This document shows positions 9,190 to 16,954 of a DNA stretch of 64,000 bases, piece by piece. The number at the start of each line of letters is the position of its first letter. The stretch's first letter is position 1. This DNA comes from Streptomyces sp. CC228A (GTDB lineage: Bacteria > Actinomycetota > Actinomycetes > Streptomycetales > Streptomycetaceae), in the NCBI RefSeq assembly GCF_021390935.1, contig NZ_JAJPUI010000008.1, positions 124,001 to 188,000 on the forward strand, in the 5' to 3' direction. The notes under the pieces are model-generated. The model was not told the origin of the DNA. It ran no database searches and worked only from the letters and a program-made list of their open reading frames with translations. Both the position numbers and the translations under genes were made by a program.

Positions 9190-11889
9190 TCACAGCGCGG
9201 GCCACGGCAGCGTGAGCGGGGACGCCGACGAGGACAGCGGCTGCTCCGTCCAGATGGTCTTGCCGTCCCGGCCGTACCGGGTGCCCCAGCGTTCGGTGAG
9301 CTGGGCGATCAGGAAGAGACCGCGCCCGCCCTCGTCGGTGCTGCGTGCCCGGCGCAGGTGCGGCGCGGTGCTGCTGGTGTCGGACACCTCGCAGATCAGG
9401 GTCCGGTCGCGGATGAGGCGCAGGGTGATGGGCCCCCCGCCGTACCGGTAGGCGTTGGTGACCAGTTCGCTCACGATCAGCTCGGTGGTGAAGGCCATGT
9501 CGGCGAGGTCCCACCGCGCGAGCTGGGACGCCGTCAGCGAGCGGGCCTCCGCGGGCGCGGTGTCCTCCAGGGGCAGCCGCCAGGTGGCCACCTGCTCCGC
9601 GGGCAGTACGCGGGTGCGGGCGAGGAGCAGCGCCGCGTCGTCGGCGACCTCGTCCGTCGCGTGGTCGTGCAGCAGCGTGGCCTCGACCGCGGCGCAGACC
9701 TCCTCCAGCGGCCGGGCAGGACCGGCCAGCGCCTCCTTCAGCTCCCCGAGGCTCTCGTCGACGTCGCGGACGCGTGCCTGGATGAGGCCGTCGGTGTACA
9801 GCGCCAGGACACTGCCCTCGTCCAGCGTCAGTTCGGCGGACTCGAACGGCAGCCCGCCCAGCCCGAGCGGCGGCCCGGCCGGCAGGTCGAGGAACCGGAC
9901 CTCCCCGTCCGGCGGCACCACGGCGGGCGGCGGGTGGCCGGCGCGCGCCAGGGCGCAGTGGCGTGAGACCGGGTCGTACACCGCGTAGAGGCAGGTCGCT
10001 CCCACCACCTGCGGGGAGGGCCCGCCGGGCGGCTCCGCCCCGCCGGCCGGTTCCTGCTCGGCGGCCAGCCGGTCCACCAGGTCGTCGAGGTGCGAGAGCA
10101 CCTCGTCAGGTGTCAGGTCCAGATGGGCGAGGGTGTGGACGGCGGTGCGGAGCCGGCCCATCGTCGCCGCCGCGTGGATGCCGTGGCCGACGATGTCGCC
10201 GACAACGAGGGCGACCCGCAGCCCGGAGAGCGGGATGACGTCGAACCAGTCGCCGCCGACCCCGGAGGCGGCGTCGGCCGGCAGGTAGCGGTGGGCGACC
10301 TCGACCGCCGGGTGCCGGGGCACCTCGTGCGGCAGCAGGCTGTGCTGAAGGGTGAGTGCCGCATCGTGCTGCTGCGTGTAGCGCCGGGCGTTGTCGATGC
10401 ACACGGCGGCGCGGGAGGCGAACTCCTCGGCCACTCTGAGGTCGTCCTTCTCGAACGGTTCGAGCCGCCGGGAGCGCCACAGGCTGAGCAGCCCCAGGAC
10501 GAGCCCCCGGGCCACCAGCGGCACCACCATCAGGGAGTGGGCGGCGGGGTCGAGGCCGGGTTCGGACCCCGCCGCGGTGTCCACGGCGCCGAACCCGTCG
10601 GCCGCGCCTCCCGTACCGGCGGTGGCGGACGGGCCGCCTGAGGGACCCGTACCCGTGGCGCCCGGTGCGTCGGATGAGCCTCCCGTACCGGGGGCGCCGG
10701 GGCGGCCGGGGGAGGGTTCCGTACCGGCGGCGCCGCCCGTGGCGCCGGGATGTCCGGCGGCCTCCCCGGGCCGCCCGCCCGCACCGGAGGCGGCGGCCCC
10801 GTGCGCCCGGGTGTCCAGGAAGGGGCGCCGCTCCGCCAGGCACCACGCCTGCGGGCTCCCCGGCGGTACGGGGACCCGGTGGCCCGCCGGGTACAGGCCG
10901 CCCGGCCCGCCGGGCGGGTCCGGCGGCGTGCACCGCACCGCCGCCCGGTGGAGGGCGGCGGGCAGCCGCCGCCCCGGCTCCTCGCCCCGCACCACCTGCT
11001 CCAGCAGGTCCACCGACGCGCAGTCGGCGAGTCCCGGAGCCGCCACCTCGGCGAGCTCGCGCGCCGTCCTCGCCACGTCCAGCGTGGTCCCGATACGGGC
11101 ACCCGCCTCGTTGAGGAGGGCGAGCCGGTGGCGGGCCCGGTACCGCTCGGTCACGTCCTCGATGGTCTGCGTGACCCCCAGGACCCGGCCGGAGGGGTCC
11201 TCCATACGGAACGCCGAGACCGACACGACCAGTTCACGGGCCGGATCGCGGGCCAGCCGGCAGGGCTGCTCCGTGGAGATGGAGGACCGGCCGGTCTCCA
11301 GCACCTCGCGCAGCTGCCGCTCCACCGTGCCGGCGTCCTGCGGTGCCACGAACAGGCCGATGCGCTGCCCGCGGTGCTCGTCCACCGGCAGCCGGCTGAA
11401 GTTCGCGACGGCCTTGTTCACCCGGAGGATCGTCAGGTCCGGGGCGTGCACCGAGAGGCCGATGGGGGAGCGGCGGAACAGCCCGTCGAGGACGGACCTG
11501 TCGGTCTCCCACTGCACCACCTCCGCGGCGGGCGCGCCCACCAGGAACCACTCGCACGACGGTTCGCCGGCCCGCGTGATGGCCCGCACCCGGCAGCCCA
11601 GGTCCATCCGGCTGCCGTCCCGGCAGCGGACCGGCACGATGCCGAACCACCCGGCGCCCCGCACGCACACCGACACCGCTTCCATGACGACGTCGTAGTG
11701 GGCCGGGTCGACCAGGAAGCCGATCGAGGACCGTCCGAGCGCCTCCTCCGCGGGGTAGCCGAGGAGCGCGTGCGCCCGCTCGCTCCAGCCGACGACCCGG
11801 CCCCGGCCGTCCAGCACCGCCGACGCCGCGTGCCGCACGGCGAAGGGGTCCTCCGGGCTCTCGCTGAACGTCGTCATGGGCCTGTCCAT
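9190..11889 (-). CDS. PAS-PAS-GAF-SpoIIE phosphatase-HATPase signalling protein
   Basis: An 899-aa soluble protein. Two PAS domains occupy about 15-125 and 140-265 (the second ends EDVTERYRARH). A GAF domain spans about 280-510, interrupted near 360-443 by a long Gly/Pro/Ala/Thr-rich insert. A SpoIIE PP2C domain follows (about 525-745; GGDWFDV, YTDGLIQA), then an RsbW-like ATPase (about 765-890; ELIVSELVTNAYRY, DEGGRGLFLI). Its C-terminal half closely parallels the symporter fusion at 3154-6714, so the two are paralogues. The ATG at 11889 has AGGAG 7 nt upstream and overlaps the end of the preceding gene by 16 bp, implying translational coupling. It can probably act both as kinase/anti-sigma and as phosphatase in partner switching; partners are not identified. 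Confidence 0.9.
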   Translation of the reverse strand: MDRPMTTFSESPEDPFAVRHAASAVLDGRGRVVGWSERAHALLGYPAEEALGRSSIGFLVDPAHYDVVMEAVSVCVRGAGWFGIVPVRCRDGSRMDLGCRVRAITRAGEPSCEWFLVGAPAAEVVQWETDRSVLDGLFRRSPIGLSVHAPDLTILRVNKAVANFSRLPVDEHRGQRIGLFVAPQDAGTVERQLREVLETGRSSISTEQPCRLARDPARELVVSVSAFRMEDPSGRVLGVTQTIEDVTERYRARHRLALLNEAGARIGTTLDVARTARELAEVAAPGLADCASVDLLEQVVRGEEPGRRLPAALHRAAVRCTPPDPPGGPGGLYPAGHRVPVPPGSPQAWCLAERRPFLDTRAHGAAASGAGGRPGEAAGHPGATGGAAGTEPSPGRPGAPGTGGSSDAPGATGTGPSGGPSATAGTGGAADGFGAVDTAAGSEPGLDPAAHSLMVVPLVARGLVLGLLSLWRSRRLEPFEKDDLRVAEEFASRAAVCIDNARRYTQQHDAALTLQHSLLPHEVPRHPAVEVAHRYLPADAASGVGGDWFDVIPLSGLRVALVVGDIVGHGIHAAATMGRLRTAVHTLAHLDLTPDEVLSHLDDLVDRLAAEQEPAGGAEPPGGPSPQVVGATCLYAVYDPVSRHCALARAGHPPPAVVPPDGEVRFLDLPAGPPLGLGGLPFESAELTLDEGSVLALYTDGLIQARVRDVDESLGELKEALAGPARPLEEVCAAVEATLLHDHATDEVADDAALLLARTRVLPAEQVATWRLPLEDTAPAEARSLTASQLARWDLADMAFTTELIVSELVTNAYRYGGGPITLRLIRDRTLICEVSDTSSTAPHLRRARSTDEGGRGLFLIAQLTERWGTRYGRDGKTIWTEQPLSSSASPLTLPWPAL

Positions 11890-14042
11890 CGCGGTGCTCC
11901 TTCCCCCCTCCCCGCGGGGCCTTCGGCGGGGCGCTCCCCGCGGGCGGCGGTCGGCGTCCGGTCGGCGGCGGGCGGGCCGGGCGGCTCCGCCGTCCTCGCG
12001 AGGAGCACGGCCACGTCGTCCTGCGCCGCGGCGGGCAGCATGCGGTCCAGGACGCCGTCGCAGATGTCGTCCAGCGGGCGGTCGAGGTCCCGGAGGGCCA
12101 GGGCGAGCCGCTGCAGCCCCTCGTCCGGGTCCCGGCCGCGGGCCTCGACGAGCCCGTCGGTGTACAGCACGAGCAGGCAGCCGGGCGGCAGCACGATCCG
12201 CTCGCTCCTGAAGTCCCGGAGACCCGCGCCCAGCGGCGTCCCCGGGGAGCCGTCGAGATACCTGACACGCCCCTCGGTGTCGACCACCGCCGGCGGGGGG
12301 TGGCCGGCCCTGGCCACCACGCAGCCGCCCGCGGCAGGGTCGTGGACGGCGTAGACGCACGTCGCCATCTCGTCCTCGCCCAGGTCCGCCACGGCGGCGT
12401 CCAGGGCGGCCACCAGCTCGGCCGGCGGCAGGTCCTGGCGGGCCAGCGTCCGCACGGCCGTGCGCAGCTGCCCCATGACGGCCGCGGCGTGGATGCCGTG
12501 CCCCATGACGTCCCCGATGACCAGCCCGGTCCTGCCGCCGGGGAGCGGGATGACGTCGAACCAGTCCCCGCCCACCTCGTGGTCGCTGGCCGGGAGGTAC
12601 CGGCCGGCCAGTTCCAGGCCGGTCGCCTCCGGCAGGGCGCCGGTGGTCAGACTGCGCTGCAGGGTGAGGGCGGCCTCCCGCTGCGCCGTGTACAGGCGGG
12701 CGTTGTCGATGTTCAGCGCGGCCCGTGCGGCGAGCTCGTCGATGACCACGTGGTCCTGCGTGTCGAACGGCATCCTCCGGCGGGTACGCGTCACCACCAC
12801 GGCCCCCAGCACCGTGCCGCGCGCGACCAGCGGCACCAGCCGCGCGCAGCCGACCTGCTCGCGCAGGTACGTGCGCAGACGCTCGCTGTCGGGGCCGCTG
12901 AACAGCGCCGGTATGTCCGTCAGGTACAGGTTCATGGGCCGGCCCTCCGCGATGACCTGCTCGTACACCGATCCCAGCGGGATCTGGTACGTCAGCCCCA
13001 CCGCCAGGTCGTCGCCGGGCAGCGCGGGGTACCGGAACTCGGCGGCCACGCGGCGCACCACGCCCCGGGTGGAAGCGGTGGTCTCGTCCGGCTGCAGGAC
13101 GGCCTCCAGCAGCTGCACGTCGGCCGAGTCGGCCAGCCGGGGGACGAGGACCCCCACCACCTCCTCCGCGGTGCGGCGCAGGTCCAGGGTGGTCCCGATC
13201 CGCGTCGCGGCCTCGGCCAGCAGAGCGAAGCGCTGCCGCGCCCGCTCGGCCTCGGCCTGCGCCTCCTGCTTCTCCGTGACGTCGATCAGCGAGGCGATCA
13301 CGCCGAGCCTCCTCCCCGCGCCGTCGAGGAGCGGGGCGTAGGAGCACGACCAGGTCCGGTCGTGGTCGGGGTCGGCGGGGGTCCGCCCGGTGCGCCGGAC
13401 GTCGACCATCGGTTCACCCCGGTCGAGTACCCGCTGCATGGCCTTCTCCAGCACGGCCGCGTTGACCCCCGGGACGACCTCGGTCAGGCGCCTGCCGAGG
13501 TGCTCGGCCGCGGGGACCCCGTTCATCCGGGCGAGGGCGTCGTTGACGCGGAGGAAGCGCAGGTCGGGGCCCAGCGTGGCGAGTCCGATGGGCGACTGGG
13601 TGAACAGCCCCTCCAGGGCCGCCAGCGCGTCCCGCATGGCCCGGACCGCGGAGGTCTCCACGGCGACGGTCAGCACCCCCGTGCCGCCCTGCGGGTCGGC
13701 CGCCGGGGAGATCCACATCTCCATCGGCACGGGACGCCCGTCGCGGTGCCGCACGGTCAGCGTCCCGACCACCGACTGACCGGCCAGGGCCCGCCGGGTC
13801 AGCCGCTCGGCCAGCGGACGGTCGGCTTCGGCGACCAGGTGGGAGAGCGCATCCCGGCCCAGCAGGGCGTCGGGCGGGTGGCCGAGCACGGCCTGCGCGG
13901 CGAGGGACCACTCGACGACCCGGCCGCGGGCGTCGGCTCTCCACAGCGCGACCGGCAGCAGCTCGCGCAGCACGCTCGCGCGCCCCGCCTCCGGTCCGGG
14001 CGGCCGGTCCGGTACCTCGCTTGTCGACTCGTGTCCGTCCAA
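11874..14042 (-). CDS. PAS-PAS-GAF-SpoIIE phosphatase
   Basis: A 722-aa soluble protein with tandem PAS domains (about 25-140 and 150-262, ending DVTEKQEAQ), GAF (about 280-445), and a C-terminal SpoIIE/PP2C phosphatase (about 475-690; GGDWFDV, YTDGLVEA, AQDDVAVLL). Unlike its downstream partner it lacks the ATPase domain and ends in a Pro/Arg-rich tail. The first possible start is TTG at 14042, four codons after an in-frame stop; a GTG at 13973 is an alternative. Neither has a strong Shine-Dalgarno. It forms a two-gene overlapping unit with the 9190-11889 gene, so one transcript should carry both. The PAS and GAF domains suggest sensing of a small ligand or redox state. Confidence 0.87.
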   Translation of the reverse strand: MDGHESTSEVPDRPPGPEAGRASVLRELLPVALWRADARGRVVEWSLAAQAVLGHPPDALLGRDALSHLVAEADRPLAERLTRRALAGQSVVGTLTVRHRDGRPVPMEMWISPAADPQGGTGVLTVAVETSAVRAMRDALAALEGLFTQSPIGLATLGPDLRFLRVNDALARMNGVPAAEHLGRRLTEVVPGVNAAVLEKAMQRVLDRGEPMVDVRRTGRTPADPDHDRTWSCSYAPLLDGAGRRLGVIASLIDVTEKQEAQAEAERARQRFALLAEAATRIGTTLDLRRTAEEVVGVLVPRLADSADVQLLEAVLQPDETTASTRGVVRRVAAEFRYPALPGDDLAVGLTYQIPLGSVYEQVIAEGRPMNLYLTDIPALFSGPDSERLRTYLREQVGCARLVPLVARGTVLGAVVVTRTRRRMPFDTQDHVVIDELAARAALNIDNARLYTAQREAALTLQRSLTTGALPEATGLELAGRYLPASDHEVGGDWFDVIPLPGGRTGLVIGDVMGHGIHAAAVMGQLRTAVRTLARQDLPPAELVAALDAAVADLGEDEMATCVYAVHDPAAGGCVVARAGHPPPAVVDTEGRVRYLDGSPGTPLGAGLRDFRSERIVLPPGCLLVLYTDGLVEARGRDPDEGLQRLALALRDLDRPLDDICDGVLDRMLPAAAQDDVAVLLARTAEPPGPPAADRTPTAARGERPAEGPAGRGEGAPRWTGP

Positions 14043-14470
14043 CGCGGCGCCCTAACCCCGGGGCATAGCGCCCTGGCAAGGAAGCTCACCGTGGTGAAGC
14101 TGCTCACCCACCAGCGTATCCGAGCCCTCGGGGACGGCCATCGGAGCCGCCACCCGGCCCTGCCGGCACGCCCGGTGCCGGCAGGGCGCCCGGCGGAGCC
14201 CGGGTCCCGCCGGGCCACGGGCGTGCCGCCGCCTCCTGCCCCGCCCGCGACGGCCCCCCGGGCCACGGGCCCCGCGCGCCCGCCGAGGTCCCCGCCTGGG
14301 CCATCCGCCCATGGGCCCGCCACCGCCTTGCCGGGACCGCGCCCAGGGCCGTGCGGCGGTCCGGTGCCGCCCCCGCCCGCCGGAGCAAGGCCCCTGCACC
14401 CCTCCCCGCACCCCCGCGCCCCGCGCTCCCGCATCCGTCCGGTTGTCCGCACGCGGCGGTGTGGCTGGCG
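14043..14470. other. Divergent intergenic region, no gene seen
   Basis: GC-rich spacer between the TTG-started phosphatase gene and the phytase gene. No RNA gene or small protein is apparent. The phytase regulatory site lies just beyond it. Confidence 0.4.
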
Positions 14471-14492
14471 GGTCATCAACTGTTCACAAGCG
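14471..14492 (+). promoter_or_regulatory. Putative PHO box (PhoP operator) upstream of phytase
   Basis: Two adjacent 11-nt direct repeat units, GGTCATCAACT and GTTCACAAGCG, 65 nt before the phytase start. Both carry the strongly conserved G(G/T)TCA core of Streptomyces PHO-box direct repeat units and have the 11-nt phasing. A relatively AT-rich stretch follows (CTTACTTCTTGCG), where the promoter may lie. PhoP activates extracellular phosphatase and phytase genes under phosphate starvation, so the site makes biological sense. It is a by-eye match. Confidence 0.65.
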
Positions 14493-14557
14493 CTTACTTC
14501 TTGCGTTCCCCCGGCCCCGTACCGTCGCGGCGTTCCGCCTTCCTACCGAGGAGTATC

Positions 14558-15874
14558 GTGAGCGTCTTCGCTCTGAGCACCCTGACCGCATTCGCCACCG
14601 CCTTCGCCCTGACGGCAGGGCCCGCCGTGCCGGTCACTGCCGCGGCCGCCGTGGAGACCCCCGCGGTGTACGACGACGAGGCCGGCGGCAACGCCGACGC
14701 CGACGACCCGGCGGTGTGGGTCGACCCGAAGAACCCGGGCCGCAGCATCGTCATCGGCACCCTGAAGGAGGCCGGCCTCGACGTGTACGGGCTCGACGGG
14801 CGGCGGCTGCAGCACATAGCCGCCCCGCAGGCCCCGCACGGGGACGCCAAGCCCGGCCGCTTCAACAACGTCGACGTCGTCTACGGCTTCGAGCTCGACG
14901 GCGTCAGGACGGACCTGGCGCTCGTCAGCGACCGCGGCCGCGACCGCATCCGCGCCTACGCCATCGACCCGCGGGCCGTGGCCGAGGGCCGCCCGCCGCT
15001 CAGGGACGTCACCGCGCCCGGTGCGGCCCCCGTCTTCGCGGCCGACGAGGCCGAGGTCGACGGCCAGCGCACCTCCTACGGCCTGACCGCCTTCAGCGAC
15101 GACGACGACGCCTACGTGGTGGTCTCGCAGCGCGAGGAGACCCGGCTGCGGCTGCTGGAGCTGAAGGACGAGGACGGACGTGTCGGCTTCGAGGCCGAGG
15201 ACACCCTCGACCTGCCCGCCTCCTTCACCCTGCCCGACGGCAGCGACTGGGCGCCGTGCGCCGACCCGGGCGAGAACCCGCAGGTCGAGGGCATGGCCGT
15301 CGACCTGGAGGAGCGCGTCCTGTACGCGGCGCAGGAGACCGTGGGCCTGTGGCGCATCGAACTCGACGACGAGGAGTTCGAGGACCCCGAGCTCGTCGAC
15401 CGGGTCCGCGAGTACGGCACGCCGTGGACGTACGACGCCGAGGAGGAGGAGTGCGTCATCGACACGGCCGCCGACCCCGGCTTCGGCGGTGAGCACCTGA
15501 GCGCGGACGCCGAGGGCGTCACCGTCTACCACGCCGAGGACGGCACCGGATACGTGCTGGCCTCCAGCCAGGGCGACGACACGTTCGCCGTCTACGAGCG
15601 CGACGGCGGCAACGCCTACGTCGGCTCCTTCTCCCTCACCGGCGGCGCGGTCGACGGGGTGGAGCACTCCGACGGCTCCGCGGTCGTCAACGTCCCGCTG
15701 GGCCGGGCCTTCCCCAAGGGCCTGCTGATCACCCATGACGGAGAGGCCGCCCCCGCCGACGGCGACCGCGAGGGCACCAACTTCAAGTTCACCCGCTGGG
15801 ACGCCGTCGCCCACGCCTTCCCCGAGCCGCTGGCCGTCGACACGGAGTCGTTCGATCCCCGCGACGCCGGCTGA
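14558..15874 (+). CDS. Secreted beta-propeller 3-phytase
   Basis: A 438-aa preprotein starting with GTG at 14558 after GAGGAG. A Sec signal peptide of about 30 residues ends near AVPVTAAAA. The mature part is the phytase (BPP, PF02333) domain: DDPAVWVDPKNPGRS, IGTLKEAGLDVYGLDG, NNVDVVYGF, EGMAVDLEERVLYAAQE and LSADAEGVTVYH match the successive blades. Numerous acidic residues are consistent with the calcium sites of this family. The enzyme hydrolyses phytate outside the cell and releases phosphate. A PHO-box-like site upstream suggests induction by phosphate starvation. Length is normal for the family and the frame is intact. Confidence 0.93.
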   Translation: MSVFALSTLTAFATAFALTAGPAVPVTAAAAVETPAVYDDEAGGNADADDPAVWVDPKNPGRSIVIGTLKEAGLDVYGLDGRRLQHIAAPQAPHGDAKPGRFNNVDVVYGFELDGVRTDLALVSDRGRDRIRAYAIDPRAVAEGRPPLRDVTAPGAAPVFAADEAEVDGQRTSYGLTAFSDDDDAYVVVSQREETRLRLLELKDEDGRVGFEAEDTLDLPASFTLPDGSDWAPCADPGENPQVEGMAVDLEERVLYAAQETVGLWRIELDDEEFEDPELVDRVREYGTPWTYDAEEEECVIDTAADPGFGGEHLSADAEGVTVYHAEDGTGYVLASSQGDDTFAVYERDGGNAYVGSFSLTGGAVDGVEHSDGSAVVNVPLGRAFPKGLLITHDGEAAPADGDREGTNFKFTRWDAVAHAFPEPLAVDTESFDPRDAG

Positions 15875-15905
15875 GCGCCACGGCGGGGAGTGTCGCGCGG
15901 GGCGG

Positions 15906-16469
15906 CTACCGGCTCTTCTCCCAGTCCGCGCGGAGGAGTTCGTACTCGACCTCGCCGTGCTCGGACCCCTCGACGGGGTCCGGCCACTCCCCGGTGAAGT
16001 GGCGGAGGAACGACAGGCCGCACTTCTCCATCACGCGGCGGGACCGCGAGTTCACCGCCATCGTGTTGGCGGTGACGCGGTCCACACCGAGGTCTCCGAA
16101 GCCCTTGCCGATCAGGGCGCGTGAGCCCTCCGTGGCGTAGCCCCGGCCCCAGGACGACCTGGTCAGGCGGTAGCCGAGCTCGACGGTGGCGCCGAGGTCG
16201 TCCAGGGGCCGGAACTCGAACCAGCCGACGAAGGCCCCGCCGTGCTTCTCCTCGGCGGCCCAGTAGCCGCGGGTGCCCAGTCCGGGGTGGTCGCGCAGGA
16301 GCGCGGGCATGGTCCGCTCCCGTACGGCCGCACGGCTGGTCGGCCGGCCGCCGTTGATGAAGCGCATCACCTCGGGGTCGTTGTGGAGCGCGTACACGTG
16401 CGCCGCGTCGGCACCGGTGTCGGTGAAGGGGCGCAGGACGAGGCGCCCGGTCTCCAGGAAGGTCCGCAT
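15906..16469 (-). CDS. GNAT-family N-acetyltransferase (RimJ/RimL type)
   Basis: A 187-aa protein from the ATG at 16469, preceded by GAGG; an ATG at 16478 is a close alternative. It has the Acetyltransf_3 layout: ETGRLVLRPF at the N-terminus, GWFEFRPLDD and VELGYRLTRSSWGRGYATEG (acetyl-CoA pyrophosphate-binding loop) in the middle, then NTMAVNSRSRRVMEKCGL, typical of RimJ/RimL-like enzymes that acetylate amino groups. The substrate cannot be told. It converges with the phytase gene. Confidence 0.9.
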   Translation of the reverse strand: MRTFLETGRLVLRPFTDTGADAAHVYALHNDPEVMRFINGGRPTSRAAVRERTMPALLRDHPGLGTRGYWAAEEKHGGAFVGWFEFRPLDDLGATVELGYRLTRSSWGRGYATEGSRALIGKGFGDLGVDRVTANTMAVNSRSRRVMEKCGLSFLRHFTGEWPDPVEGSEHGEVEYELLRADWEKSR

Positions 16470-16599
16470 ACCGGCCATCCTCGGCAGCGGAGGCGGCCGG
16501 CGCCAGCGAATTCGCGCGCACCGCTGGCGGGCGGTGCTGCTCACCCGTACGGCGCAGTCCGGTGCGGCGGCGGGCACGGGGCCGCCTGATGCTGGGGGC

Positions 16600-16842
16600 A
16601 TGAGTCCGCGAGAAGCCCGCAGATCCAGAAGCGCCGGCCGGGCCCCGGCGATGACGCCGTCCCGGATCACGGCGGCCGTCCTCGTCGTGCTCGCTGTCGT
16701 GCTGATCGTCGAGAACACCCGGGAGGTGGAGATCCGGCTGCTGGTCCCGGTCGTCACCATGCCGCTCTACCTGGCGCTCCTCATCATGTTCGTGATCGGC
16801 GGCCTGTGCGGGGCGCTCCTCGCCCGCGGCCGGGGCAGGTGA
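16600..16842 (+). CDS. LapA/DUF1049-like small membrane protein
   Basis: An 80-aa protein with a basic N-terminus (SPREARRSRSAGRAP), then two hydrophobic helices (ITAAVLVVLAVVLIVEN and MPLYLALLIMFVIGGLCGALL) separated by a short loop NTREVEIRLLVPVV. This matches lipopolysaccharide assembly A (DUF1049) proteins, where the FxxxN-type motif joins two membrane helices. The function in Gram-positives is unknown. A hairpin terminator lies about 60 nt downstream. Confidence 0.8.
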   Translation: MSPREARRSRSAGRAPAMTPSRITAAVLVVLAVVLIVENTREVEIRLLVPVVTMPLYLALLIMFVIGGLCGALLARGRGR

Positions 16843-16905
16843 CGGCCCACCCGGACGGCCGCGGAGCGCGTCGCCGCGGACGCCGCGGCCGGGCGGGAAC
16901 GACGG

Positions 16906-16937
16906 ACGCGCCCGCCCCTGACCGAGGGCGGGCGCGT
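16906..16937. terminator. Bidirectional hairpin between lapA-like gene and gap
   Basis: A perfect 12-bp inverted repeat (ACGCGCCCGCCC / GGGCGGGCGCGT) with an 8-nt loop, between two convergent genes and 18 nt past the gap stop codon. There is no U-tract, as usual for actinomycete terminators. Confidence 0.75.
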
Positions 16938-16954
16938 ACGCGGCGTGCGGCGGA

